45,708 bases of DNA, taken from Candidatus Aminicenantota bacterium (lineage in GTDB: Bacteria; Acidobacteriota; Aminicenantia; Aminicenantales; Aminicenantaceae). A program made the translations under genes and the position numbers. This document shows positions 35,340 to 43,742 of this stretch, one piece after another; position 1 is the stretch's first letter; the number at the start of each line of letters is the position of its first letter. A model generated the notes under the pieces. The model was not told where the DNA came from. It worked only from the letters and a program-made list of their open reading frames with translations, and made no database searches. The stretch is taken from assembly GCA_011773465.1 (NCBI GenBank), contig WVXO01000017.1, forward strand, positions 1 to 45,708. Reading direction: 5' to 3'.

Positions 35340-36635
35340 ATGGCCAAGAAAGTAAAAAATCCTCAGCTGGTTTCCGGTGTGATTTACCCTGGTTTTGATG
35401 ACTTATCTCGATTGGATGCGGTTAGAATTCGAAGCAGCAATCCGCTGACAACTCAAGTCTATGATCCAGATGAAAGCATCATGATTCACCTTACCATAAC
35501 GGGTCGCTGCTATGCACAGTGTAAAGGCTGTGTTAACAGTGCTATTACCATAGGCAGCGACAAGCCCCGTAATGCAATCATAAGTTCTCAAGAAGTAGAA
35601 CCCGAACGTGACACAGCCATAATCAGCGAGTTGGCTGGCCGGCATCGCGACCGATCGATAACGATATGTTTTTATGGGGGAGAGCCCTTTCTGGCCGCAG
35701 ATAAGATGGAGAAAACATGGAGAATTTTAAAGGAATCTGAGGTAGCAGGTAGATTCAGATTTTTGGTTTATACTAACGGAGAGCTGTTGAGTGATGCCTT
35801 GAATCTCTATCCCGAATTTATGAAGGAGATGTGGCTCTTCTCGGTTTCTATAGATGGAGATGAAGAGCAGCATAATCGAGTAAGACAAGGAACTCGCCTG
35901 AGTAGAATCAGAGAAAACCTTAGGAAATTATCAACATTTTACAAAGGAAATGTTTTGCACTGGTCCACTCTTCGGGAGGAACAGAGTTTATTAAACTGCT
36001 TTGAAGAATTTATGAGATTATACAAAGAAGGACTGGTCGACCATTTTTTCTGGCACTGGGCTGAGAACCGAGAACCTTTTGAGGATTTAGCTTCCTATGT
36101 TGTGAATTATGGTCAAGACCTTGAGAAAATCATGGATATCTATGTCCAAAAGATTTCAAAGGGAATAATCCTTCCGATCGCCCATGTCAACGAACTCATT
36201 TTGTTCCTTTTAACCGCTAAAGAGAGAGGCCATACGGCCTGCGGAGTTGAGCTGGCTAGAAACTATGATATTGTTTCAGGAAAAGTCTATCCCTGTGCTG
36301 ATCTTCCTTCTTGCCTTTCTATAGGAGGATTAGACAAAGATAGGAAACTCAAACTTAGCGAGTATGACCTGGATTCGCTGGTGGAGTACAAGAGCTGGTT
36401 GGGGTGCTATCAATGCGGAGTCCATTTCTATTGTGGTGGCCGATGCCCGGTCCAGGTCGTTGCCGGCTCTAAGGAAAGAACCTATCAATACTGTCAGCTC
36501 ATGAGGCTGCATGTGGGCATAATCCAGGAACGAATCTCGGATATTTTAAGGGGCCTTGAGAAAAACGGACTAACACTCCAGGAGCTCTACGACCAGTCAG
36601 CTTTCCTGGCCAAATACACGGATGTCGTTCCTTAA
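35340..36635 (+). CDS. Radical SAM protein with SPASM-type C-terminal cluster domain
   Basis: 431 residues. The radical SAM cluster motif is C57-x3-C61-x2-C64 (TGRCYAQCKGC), followed by the SAM-binding GGEP motif (113-116, in CFYGGEPF). The C-terminal region has the Cys spacing of a SPASM domain: C301, C319, C325, C356-x2-C359-x5-C365-x3-C369 (GCYQCGVHFYCGGRC) and C385, enough for two auxiliary 4Fe-4S clusters. SPASM enzymes modify peptides or proteins, as in sulfatase maturation and RiPP biosynthesis. The two sulfatase-like proteins here lack the Cys/Ser that such a maturase would oxidise, and no obvious precursor peptide gene is adjacent, so the substrate is unknown. No Shine-Dalgarno sequence precedes the ATG. 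The 274-bp gap upstream holds nothing recognisable. Confidence 0.85.
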   Translation: MAKKVKNPQLVSGVIYPGFDDLSRLDAVRIRSSNPLTTQVYDPDESIMIHLTITGRCYAQCKGCVNSAITIGSDKPRNAIISSQEVEPERDTAIISELAGRHRDRSITICFYGGEPFLAADKMEKTWRILKESEVAGRFRFLVYTNGELLSDALNLYPEFMKEMWLFSVSIDGDEEQHNRVRQGTRLSRIRENLRKLSTFYKGNVLHWSTLREEQSLLNCFEEFMRLYKEGLVDHFFWHWAENREPFEDLASYVVNYGQDLEKIMDIYVQKISKGIILPIAHVNELILFLLTAKERGHTACGVELARNYDIVSGKVYPCADLPSCLSIGGLDKDRKLKLSEYDLDSLVEYKSWLGCYQCGVHFYCGGRCPVQVVAGSKERTYQYCQLMRLHVGIIQERISDILRGLEKNGLTLQELYDQSAFLAKYTDVVP

Positions 36636-36668
36636 AAAGGGGACAGGCTATAAAAAGGGGACAGGCTA
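36634..36668. repeat. Tandem GGGGACAGGCTA repeat
   Basis: AAAAAGGGGACAGGCTAT is followed directly by AAAAAGGGGACAGGCTAC and a T-run, overlapping the stop codon region of the radical SAM gene. Motifs of the type GGGGACAGGCTACTTTTT recur as dispersed repeats in many genomes, often near REP-associated transposases, but no transposase is visible here. Confidence 0.65.
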
Positions 36669-36700
36669 CTTTTTTTGAGGAAAAAAGGCAGAAAATATTC

Positions 36701-36782
36701 TTTGTAGGGATTTGATTCATCAAACCCACAAAAAGGAAAAATAGGAAATATTTTTTGTAGGGGCTTGATTTATCAAGCCCAC
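36701..36782. repeat. Two copies of a TGTAGGG--TTGAT palindromic repeat
   Basis: TTTGTAGGGATTTGATTCATC... (36701-36730) and TTTGTAGGGGCTTGATTTATC... (36754-36782) are direct repeats. Each is a hairpin of the form GGGCTTGAT-TT-ATCAAGCCC. A short AGAAAATATT-like block precedes both. Two further copies lie at 43582-43663. They bracket the segment containing the nitrilase, NusG-like, DegT, GlmS-like and S9 genes. Confidence 0.75.
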
Positions 36783-36861
36783 ATTAGAAAAATATATGGT
36801 TGTTTTAATAAAATCGGAGCTCAGGTATTAGACGGAAAACAGCAGAAAAAAGGAGAATTCA

Positions 36862-37686
36862 ATGAAAATTGCTTTAATACAACAGCACGCGACAAAAGAT
36901 TATGAGGAAAATATCAAGCGGGGAATCGACTCTTTTCACCAAGCGGCAAGCTCTGGAGCAGAATTAATTGCTTTTGCAGAATTAGCTTTTACATGGTTTT
37001 TACCCCAAATCCCTTCAACTCCGGAATCTTTAGCCAAGGCAGAGCCTATTCCTGGTCCAACAACAGAGCAATTTTCCATCCTTGCCAAGGAATACGGCGC
37101 TGTTGTTGTCTTGAATCTATTTGAGAGAGATGGAGACAGAACTTATGATGCTTCTCCTGTGATTGATGCAGACGGAAAGCTGCTTGGGGTAACGCGCATG
37201 GTCCATATCATGGAAGGGCCCGGGTTTCATGAGAAGGGTTATTATACTCCCGGAGAGAATATAAATTTTGTCTACGAAACAAAAGTAGGACGCGTCGGAA
37301 TAGCTATTTGTTATGACCGTCATTTTCCCGAATATATGCGGTGTTTGGGCCTCAAAGGGGCTGAAATTGTTGTTATCCCTCAGGCAGGAGCTCGGGGAGA
37401 ATGGACTGAAGGAATCTTTGAAGCAGAACTTCAGGTTGCAGCTTTTCAGAATGGATATTATGCTGCCCTTGTCAATCGTGTCGGGAAAGAAGACGTTATT
37501 CATTTTGCAGGCGAATCTTTTGTTGTTGATCCTCACGGGCGCGTTATTGCCCAGGCCCCGGAGGAAAAGGATCATATCCTGTATGCAGACTGCGATTTTC
37601 AGCAGGTACCCCAGTCTTACGCTAAAAAACACTTCCTCCAGGATAGGCGTTCTGATTTCTACCGTGTTTTTTGTCTGCTTGATTAA
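36862..37686 (+). CDS. Carbon-nitrogen hydrolase (nitrilase superfamily)
   Basis: 274 residues, the normal single-domain length. The nucleophile Cys150 lies in AICYDRHFPEYMR and the general base Glu40 in AFAELAF. The expected catalytic Lys (R-K-x-H in most members) is Met113 in VTRMVHIMEGPG. Other family elements, EKGYYTPGE, VIPQAGARGEW and FAGESFVVDPHGRV, are intact. The variant may be a conserved subfamily rather than a dead gene. Members hydrolyse amides, N-carbamoyl amines or nitriles, and the nearest look is to N-carbamoylputrescine or beta-ureidopropionate type amidases. AAGGAG lies 6 bases before the ATG. It is cytoplasmic and ends about 100 bp before the NusG-like gene. Confidence 0.85.
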   Translation: MKIALIQQHATKDYEENIKRGIDSFHQAASSGAELIAFAELAFTWFLPQIPSTPESLAKAEPIPGPTTEQFSILAKEYGAVVVLNLFERDGDRTYDASPVIDADGKLLGVTRMVHIMEGPGFHEKGYYTPGENINFVYETKVGRVGIAICYDRHFPEYMRCLGLKGAEIVVIPQAGARGEWTEGIFEAELQVAAFQNGYYAALVNRVGKEDVIHFAGESFVVDPHGRVIAQAPEEKDHILYADCDFQQVPQSYAKKHFLQDRRSDFYRVFCLLD

Positions 37687-37788
37687 TTCAGCGAGGAATG
37701 TAGAATATGTTTTCATAAGGATATTTTGAATGTCTCGACGATTAAGATTTTTTAAATTCAGTTGTAAATGGATATAGAGAGAGAAGAG

Positions 37789-38271
37789 ATGAAAAACTGG
37801 TTTGTCATTAATACGAAGCCTAAAAAAGAATTTCAAGTTGAGAAATTGTTTAATGAGGGAGGAATCAAGATTTACAATCCAAAATACATGCACGAGGATA
37901 AAATAAAGGCTTTTTTCCCTGGCTATGAATTTGTCTATTTTGATTTTCCCTCCCAATACCAGCTGGTAAGATATACAAGGGGAGTAAAAAGAGTGGTCGG
38001 GAACAGGGGCTCTCCGACGCCTATTCCTGATGAAGTAATCCTTGAGATCAAATCCAGGGAAATAGACGGTCTGATCGAACTCTATAAATACGGAGAGGAA
38101 CCCGAAGTCGGCGATGAGATTGAAGTTATGGAAGGTCCTCTGAAAGGCTTAAGAGGAATATTTAAAAAAGAACTCACTGCAAAAGAAAGAGTAATCATCC
38201 TCCTCAATTATGTAACCTATCAAGGCCAATTGATAATTGAAAAGGAAAAATTGAAGAAGGTTCTTAAATAA
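37789..38271 (+). CDS. NusG-family transcription elongation/antitermination protein (RfaH/LoaP-like)
   Basis: 160 residues from ATG 37789, chosen because NusG proteins typically start as M-x-x-W-[FY]-V (here MKNWFVINTKPKKE); a start seven codons earlier has no ribosome site. The NGN domain (about 1-95) includes the segment AFFPGYEFVYFDF. A KOW segment follows (VGDEIEVMEGPLKGLRGIF, about 107-125). It is followed after one base by a sugar-type aminotransferase gene and then a GlmS-like gene. Specialised NusG paralogues of this kind usually control long surface-polysaccharide operons, so a role as operon-specific antiterminator is likely. Confidence 0.85.
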   Translation: MKNWFVINTKPKKEFQVEKLFNEGGIKIYNPKYMHEDKIKAFFPGYEFVYFDFPSQYQLVRYTRGVKRVVGNRGSPTPIPDEVILEIKSREIDGLIELYKYGEEPEVGDEIEVMEGPLKGLRGIFKKELTAKERVIILLNYVTYQGQLIIEKEKLKKVLK

Positions 38272-38272
38272 G

Positions 38273-39445
38273 ATGAACATTCCGTTGTTAGATTTGAAGG
38301 CTCAATACCAGAGCATTCAACAGGAAATCAATCAGAAGATTTTAGAAGTTGCCTCCTCCCAAAAGTTCATTTTAGGTTCTGAGGTTGAAAGCCTGGAGAA
38401 AGAGATAGCTGCTTACAGTGAAACGAGATTCGCTACAGGAGTCTCTTCCGGGTCTGATGCGCTTATTGTCTCTTTAATGGCTTTTGATGTAGGGGAGGGA
38501 GATGCTGTCATCACAACTCCTTTCACTTTTTTTGCCACTGCTGGTGCAGTAGCCAGGCTTAAAGCAAGACCAGTTTTCTGTGATATTGATAAGACGGGCT
38601 GCAATTTAAGCCCTGAGAAGCTTGAAGAGTTGCTCGAAGATCAATCAAAGGAACATCAGAGTCTAAAAATTAGAGCAATTATTCCCGTCCATCTTTACGG
38701 GCAATGTGCTGATATGACTCCGATCATGAATCTTGCCAGAAAGCATGATTTATTCGTGATTGAAGATGCAGCTCAGGCAATCGGCGCGGAATATCCCTCT
38801 TTTTCTGGGACAAAAAAAGCCTGTGCTATGGGAGATTTTGGTGTTCTATCCTTTTTTCCTTCGAAAAATTTAGGAGCGTTCGGTGATGGAGGGATGGTCC
38901 TGACGAACGATGATAGCCTGGCCCAGAAGATTAAGTTACTGAGGGTACACGGATCCAGAGATAAATATTTCTATGAAATACTGGGCGGTAATTTCCGTCT
39001 CGATGCACTTCAGGCTGCTATACTCAGAGTCAAACTTAAACATCTAGAGAGCTGGCAGCAAAAAAGAATAGAAAAAGCTTCTTACTATGATGGGATATTC
39101 AAGGAATCAGGCTTAGGGGAAGAAGGCAAGATACAAATCCCTGTATCCCTGCATAAAGATAAAGGTATTAAGAATTACCACGTCTATCATCAATATGTCA
39201 TAAGAGCGGAAAAAAGGGATAGATTAAAGGAATTCTTGAAGGAAAAGGGTGTGGCTACTGCCATTTATTATCCGTTGCCTCTCCACCTTCAGAAATGCTT
39301 TTCTTATCTCGGCTATAAGGAGGGAGATTTTCCCGTAGCTGAGGAAGCAGCACGAGAGGTTCTGGCCTTGCCCATCTACCCAGAATTAACATCAGACCAA
39401 CAAGAATTCATCGTCTCATCCATCCAGAGTTTTTATAAAGGATGA
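38273..39445 (+). CDS. DegT/DnrJ/EryC1/StrS-family sugar aminotransferase
   Basis: 390 residues, full length for the family. It begins IPLLDLKAQY with the DLK/DL motif typical of DegT proteins. VSSGSDALIVSL binds the PLP phosphate, Asp165 (VIEDAAQAIGA) contacts the pyridine nitrogen, and Lys198 in FFPSKNLGAFGDGG forms the Schiff base. FRLDALQAAILRVKL and YHVYHQYVIR are also characteristic. It should convert a nucleotide-linked keto-sugar to an amino sugar for surface glycans. It begins one base after the NusG-like gene's stop and ends 21 bp before the GlmS-like gene, indicating one operon. The final sugar cannot be specified. Confidence 0.9.
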   Translation: MNIPLLDLKAQYQSIQQEINQKILEVASSQKFILGSEVESLEKEIAAYSETRFATGVSSGSDALIVSLMAFDVGEGDAVITTPFTFFATAGAVARLKARPVFCDIDKTGCNLSPEKLEELLEDQSKEHQSLKIRAIIPVHLYGQCADMTPIMNLARKHDLFVIEDAAQAIGAEYPSFSGTKKACAMGDFGVLSFFPSKNLGAFGDGGMVLTNDDSLAQKIKLLRVHGSRDKYFYEILGGNFRLDALQAAILRVKLKHLESWQQKRIEKASYYDGIFKESGLGEEGKIQIPVSLHKDKGIKNYHVYHQYVIRAEKRDRLKEFLKEKGVATAIYYPLPLHLQKCFSYLGYKEGDFPVAEEAAREVLALPIYPELTSDQQEFIVSSIQSFYKG

Positions 39446-39466
39446 ACGAATCTTATTTAATAAAAA

Positions 39467-41281
39467 ATGTGCGGAATATTTGGTATCGTTTTCAAGGATT
39501 TTAGAGAAGATTTAGGAAAGATTCTTCTTCAGGCAGGCAGAAAGCTTACATACAGGGGTTATGATTCTGTCGGGATGGCAGCTTTCAGCCATGATTCTTT
39601 AGAATTAAAAAAGGATGTGGGCGAAATTGAAGAAGTCAACAAAAAATATAACTTTAAACAACTCAAAGGGAACAAAGGGATAGTTCAACTTCGGTGGGCG
39701 ACTTTTGGCCCTCCCTCCAAGGAAAATTCCCAGCCCCATTTTGATTGCCTGAGGAACTTAGTGGGCGCTCACAACGGAAACATAATTAATACCAAGGAAC
39801 TAATCAGGCAATACGAGAAAAAAGGACATACGTTCCAGGGCGAAAACGACGGTGAAGTTGTGGTGCATGTTGTTGAGGAAGGTTATAAACAAAAAAAGAG
39901 CATGACCGCTGCCATCCAGGAGGCAGACACCGTTCTCAAAGGCGATTACGCCTACGTGATAGCCCAGAAAAACTCTGATAAAATGTTCTGTGTCAAGAAA
40001 TACTCTTCTCTTTTCCTTGGAATAGGCAACGATTTCGTCTGTTGTTCTTCTGATTTGCCATCGATCATTCAATTCACAGATTCAATCGTTCCCATTTACG
40101 ATGGCGAGTACATTGAATACACCTGGAATACTTATCGTATCAGAGAACTCTCTTCAGGGATGGTGGTCGAGAGAAAACCTTACAAATGTTCTCTCGATAT
40201 TGAAGAGGCTCGAAAAGGAGAGTTTCCCCATTTTATGCTCAAGGAGATTCACGAACAGCCAGAGAAAGCTCAAGCTTTGATCAATTTCTTGAAAGAGCCT
40301 GGCCAGGTGGATGAATTCTGCCGTGAATTAAAGGATGAAAGCAGGGTTTATCTTATTGGTTCAGGTTCCTCTTATAATGCCTGCGTTCTTGGGGCATATT
40401 ATCTGAATAAAATTTCAGGAATCGAAGCAGTCCCTGTAGTTGCGGGCGCGTTCAAAGAGTTTTTAAGTCATGGAGACTTTTCTCAAGGAACATATATCCT
40501 TGTCTCTCAGAGCGGAGAGACAAAGGATGTCGTGAGTGTTTTGAATTTTTTGGAGGAAAAAAAGGCAAAGAAGATTTTTGCCTTAGTAAATGTCTTAGGT
40601 TCTTCCCTCCAGCTCAGAGTAAAAAACTATTTACCTCTTTTTTCTAACATAGAAATCAGTGTGCCAGCCACAAAAACGTTCACGAATCAGGTGATTACTT
40701 TTCTCTATTTAGCTTTGAGATTGGGAAAAACTAGAGATGAGAAAAAAGCTAGTTTAGAAGAAGAATTCAAAAGACTCCCGAGCCTTATTGAAAAAACTTT
40801 ATCCCTTACTTCAGAAAAGTGCCAGCAGATTGCCCGTTTTTTAGCTAAAAACGAATACCTCTATTATCTTGGTTTTGGGATATGCTACGGTGCGTGTCTG
40901 GAAGCAGCCTTGAAAATGAAAGAGATCACTTATATTCCATGTGAAGGGATGTATTCTTCTGAGTTCAAACATGGACCGCTGGCAATAATCAAGGAGGGAG
41001 ATTGGGTTTTGTTTCTCTCCACCCTTGAGGATGTCCACATGACTCTCTCCCATATCAATGAAGTGAGTTGCCGCTCGGGAAAGATTTGTACCATAGCCCC
41101 TCCCGATGATTCTCTTTCTCTCAACTCAGATGAACTCATTCCTCTGCCCTCTCAAAATTATTTTATTGTCCCTATACTCGCTGTTATAGTTGCCCAACTC
41201 CTTGCCTACTATATGAGCCAGGAAAAAGGGATCAATCCTGACCAGCCCCGCAACATCAGCAAAACCCTTACCGTGGATTGA
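39467..41281 (+). CDS. GlmS-like glutamine:fructose-6-phosphate aminotransferase
   Basis: 604 residues, close to GlmS (about 609). The N-terminal nucleophile Cys follows the initiator Met (MCGIFGIV). The glutaminase domain has TYRGYDSVGMAAF, LRWATFG (Arg76, Trp77, Thr79), AHNGNI (Asn103-Gly104) and Asp128. Two histidines usual in GlmS are changed: WATHG to WATFG (Phe80), and NAHPH to NSQPH (Gln89). The SIS isomerase halves carry GSGSSYNACV, VSQSGETKDVV, SVPATKTFTNQ and FKHGPLAII, and the C-terminal DQPRNISKTLTVD holds the catalytic Lys. It should make glucosamine-6-phosphate or a related amino sugar phosphate. As third gene of a NusG-DegT operon it may be a glycan-specific paralogue rather than the housekeeping enzyme. 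No ribosome site is visible. Confidence 0.85.
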   Translation: MCGIFGIVFKDFREDLGKILLQAGRKLTYRGYDSVGMAAFSHDSLELKKDVGEIEEVNKKYNFKQLKGNKGIVQLRWATFGPPSKENSQPHFDCLRNLVGAHNGNIINTKELIRQYEKKGHTFQGENDGEVVVHVVEEGYKQKKSMTAAIQEADTVLKGDYAYVIAQKNSDKMFCVKKYSSLFLGIGNDFVCCSSDLPSIIQFTDSIVPIYDGEYIEYTWNTYRIRELSSGMVVERKPYKCSLDIEEARKGEFPHFMLKEIHEQPEKAQALINFLKEPGQVDEFCRELKDESRVYLIGSGSSYNACVLGAYYLNKISGIEAVPVVAGAFKEFLSHGDFSQGTYILVSQSGETKDVVSVLNFLEEKKAKKIFALVNVLGSSLQLRVKNYLPLFSNIEISVPATKTFTNQVITFLYLALRLGKTRDEKKASLEEEFKRLPSLIEKTLSLTSEKCQQIARFLAKNEYLYYLGFGICYGACLEAALKMKEITYIPCEGMYSSEFKHGPLAIIKEGDWVLFLSTLEDVHMTLSHINEVSCRSGKICTIAPPDDSLSLNSDELIPLPSQNYFIVPILAVIVAQLLAYYMSQEKGINPDQPRNISKTLTVD

Positions 41282-41510
41282 TTGTAAACGAGATTTAGAA
41301 ATAAGTTGAAAAGCTGATCGTGGAAAGAAAATTAAGCCCCGGGATTAAAACAAAGTATGGTGTGCTAGTTATAGATTGACTGAATCTAAGCCCAATATAG
41401 AAGATATAAATTCCTGACGAGCAGATAACGGCATTCTCAGCCAAGAATTCACAATAATGCTCCTCATATCTTCATGTCTTACGAATCATAATCTAAAAAC
41501 GGAGGCAATT

Positions 41511-43538
41511 ATGAAACACAGATTTATTACTCACGTTGTTTTAATCGTGGTTTTTTTCTGTTTTGTTTCTGCAGAGGAAGGAAAGAAGCCGTTTACTGTG
41601 GATGATGCAGTAAACATGGTTAATGTGTCCAATCCCCAGATATCGCCTGATGGGAAATGGATTCTTTTTTCTAAGGATGAGCTTAAGTGGAAGGATAACA
41701 AACGAGAAAGGTATTTATGGTTGGTCTCAGCGGATGGAGGAGAAGCCTTCAAATACACAAACACAGAGGGCGATTCCTCGCCTCGATGGTCGCCCGATGG
41801 AAAGTATCTAGCATTTCTCAGGGGCAAAGGGGAGAAGCGTCAGGTATGGATGATGAGAACTTCTGGCGGCGAAGCGATTCAGCTCACAGAACATAAAGAA
41901 GCGGTATCTTCTTTCCACTGGTCTGCTGATAGCCAGAACATTATCTTTCTAGCCAATGATATAAAGAGCAAAGAGGAAAAGGAAAAAATAAAACAGGGAG
42001 ATGATGTTGTCTATGTCTATGAAGGACCTGATGGGCAATACCGTCGAGGCAGCTGGTCGAACCTTTGGCACTTCTGTTTGGAATCAAAAAAGGAGAGACA
42101 GATCACTAAAGAAAAAATGATAGTGCGTGGATATGATATTTCTCCTGATGGCAAACGAGTTGTCTATGTCTATCGAACCGAAAACGGCAGGAATACTGGG
42201 AATTTGAGTGAGATAGCGATGGTTGCTCTTGAAGACGGAAAGATCACAAAGCTCACCAGTAACAATGCGCCAGAAGGGAATCCTGTTTGGGCACCTGACG
42301 GGAAAAGCATTGCCTACTCGGCTCCTGATGACAAGGCCTGGAAGTTGGCCAGCTCAAAAATCTGGATAATGGACGTTAAGACCAAGAAGTATACATTAGC
42401 ATCTGGAAAATATAAAGGAGACATTCGCGGCTACAGATGGAGCCCGGATGGGAAGTCTATTATTTTTAATGGTAGTGTTCGCACAAAATCAAATATTTTT
42501 CGTCTTGATGTGAACTCTGGAAAAGTTGAGCAATTAACCAAGAAGCCAGGTATTATAAGATTTTCTTCTCTCTCTGCAGATAGAAAAAAGGCGGCCTGCG
42601 TTTATTCAGATAATCAAACACCTCCCGATATTTGGACAGTGGACCTAAGTCCTTTTAAAGAGAAAAAGTTAACTTCTGCGAATCCCTGGATAAAAGACAG
42701 GATTCTGGCATCTATGAAAGTCATTCAATGGAAAAGCAAGGACGGGCTTCCGGTAGAAGGTTTGCTGCATCTGCCTCCAGATTACAAATCAGGCAAGAAA
42801 TTGCCGCTTATCCTGAACATTCACGGTGGGCCAGCCGGAGTTTTTACGAACAGGTTTAGCTCGAGTTATCATATCTGGGCCGGGCTGGGCTATGCGTCTC
42901 TTTCTCCCAATGTGCGTGGAAGCTCAGCCTATGGCGATGAATTCCTCAGCGGCAATACGAAAGATATAGGTGGCGGCGATTACTGGGACCTGATGACCGG
43001 AGTGGATGAAGTTATAAAGCAGGGCATAGCTGATTCTGATAAGATGGGCGTTCGAGGATGGAGCTACGGAGGAATTCTTGGCGGATGGACTCTTACCCAA
43101 ACAGACCGCTTTAAGGCTGCTTCGCTGGGGGCAATGGTCTCAGATTGGATCTCAGAATATGGAATGGGATTCAGCTTTGACGTAAGGCTCTGGTATATCG
43201 GAGGAACGCCCTGGGATAATCCTCAAGGGTATAGGGAAATGTCCTCGCTGACTCATATCGAAAATATTAAAACTCCAGTTATCCTTTTCCATGGCGAAAG
43301 AGATACAACATGTACCATCGGTCAGAGCCTGAACTATTTTACATACCTCCATGAGATGGGAAAGACAGTTCGTTTTCTCAGATTCCCCAGGGAACCTCAC
43401 GGATTCAGAGAGCCCCATCACCAGCGGATAAGGATGGTAGAGGAGATAGCCTGGATGCAGAAGTATGTCCGTGGCATAGAATGGAAGTCCGAGCGCCCCA
43501 CAGAGAAAAAGGAAGAAAAAAAGATAGTAGAAAAGTAA
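41511..43538 (+). CDS. Exported S9-family prolyl-oligopeptidase-type peptidase, paralogue 2
   Basis: 675 residues from ATG 41511, chosen because GGAGG lies 6 bases upstream and the signal peptide (to FVSAEE) follows at once. Beta-propeller blades (ISPDGKWILFSKDEL, WSPDGKYLAFLRGKG, WAPDGKSIAYSA) span about 25-400. The hydrolase triad is Ser518 (GWSYGG), Asp598 (HGERDTT) and His630 (REPHGF). It aligns along its whole length with the peptidase at 22709-24712, with the triad at nearly identical positions, so they are recent-looking paralogues placed 17 kb apart. It has a Lys/Glu-rich C-terminal tail. It should hydrolyse short peptides in the periplasm, and it appears to be a single-gene unit. Confidence 0.9.
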   Translation: MKHRFITHVVLIVVFFCFVSAEEGKKPFTVDDAVNMVNVSNPQISPDGKWILFSKDELKWKDNKRERYLWLVSADGGEAFKYTNTEGDSSPRWSPDGKYLAFLRGKGEKRQVWMMRTSGGEAIQLTEHKEAVSSFHWSADSQNIIFLANDIKSKEEKEKIKQGDDVVYVYEGPDGQYRRGSWSNLWHFCLESKKERQITKEKMIVRGYDISPDGKRVVYVYRTENGRNTGNLSEIAMVALEDGKITKLTSNNAPEGNPVWAPDGKSIAYSAPDDKAWKLASSKIWIMDVKTKKYTLASGKYKGDIRGYRWSPDGKSIIFNGSVRTKSNIFRLDVNSGKVEQLTKKPGIIRFSSLSADRKKAACVYSDNQTPPDIWTVDLSPFKEKKLTSANPWIKDRILASMKVIQWKSKDGLPVEGLLHLPPDYKSGKKLPLILNIHGGPAGVFTNRFSSSYHIWAGLGYASLSPNVRGSSAYGDEFLSGNTKDIGGGDYWDLMTGVDEVIKQGIADSDKMGVRGWSYGGILGGWTLTQTDRFKAASLGAMVSDWISEYGMGFSFDVRLWYIGGTPWDNPQGYREMSSLTHIENIKTPVILFHGERDTTCTIGQSLNYFTYLHEMGKTVRFLRFPREPHGFREPHHQRIRMVEEIAWMQKYVRGIEWKSERPTEKKEEKKIVEK

Positions 43539-43581
43539 AAAAGAAGGAAAAGAAATAAAGGATATAATTGCGCATTTTCTT

Positions 43582-43663
43582 GTTGTAGGGGTTTGATTCA
43601 TCAAACCCACCCGTTTATTTTGCAAGGATTGATTTGTAGGGGCTTGATTCATCAAGCCGGCAC
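43582..43663. repeat. Two further copies of the TGTAGGGG--TTGAT palindromic repeat
   Basis: GTTGTAGGGGTTTGATTCAT... (43582-43610) and TTTGTAGGGGCTTGATTCAT... (43633-43663) match the copies at 36701-36782. In the second copy the hairpin GGCTTGAT-TC-ATCAAGCC is followed by CTTTTTCTCTTT, so it might also act as a transcription terminator for the S9 gene or, from the other strand, mark the end of the aminotransferase gene. Confidence 0.75.
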
Positions 43664-43742
43664 TTTTTCTCTTTAAATTAATAACCTAAATTTACAAATC
43701 AAGTCTGCGGGAAAGATAGATAGAAAATATATAAATTATCCT

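Noticed and set aside
35340-36635. Assigning the radical SAM enzyme as anaerobic sulfatase-maturating enzyme
   Set aside because: The two sulfatase-like proteins in the window have Thr at the position that would need to be Cys or Ser, so context does not support it.
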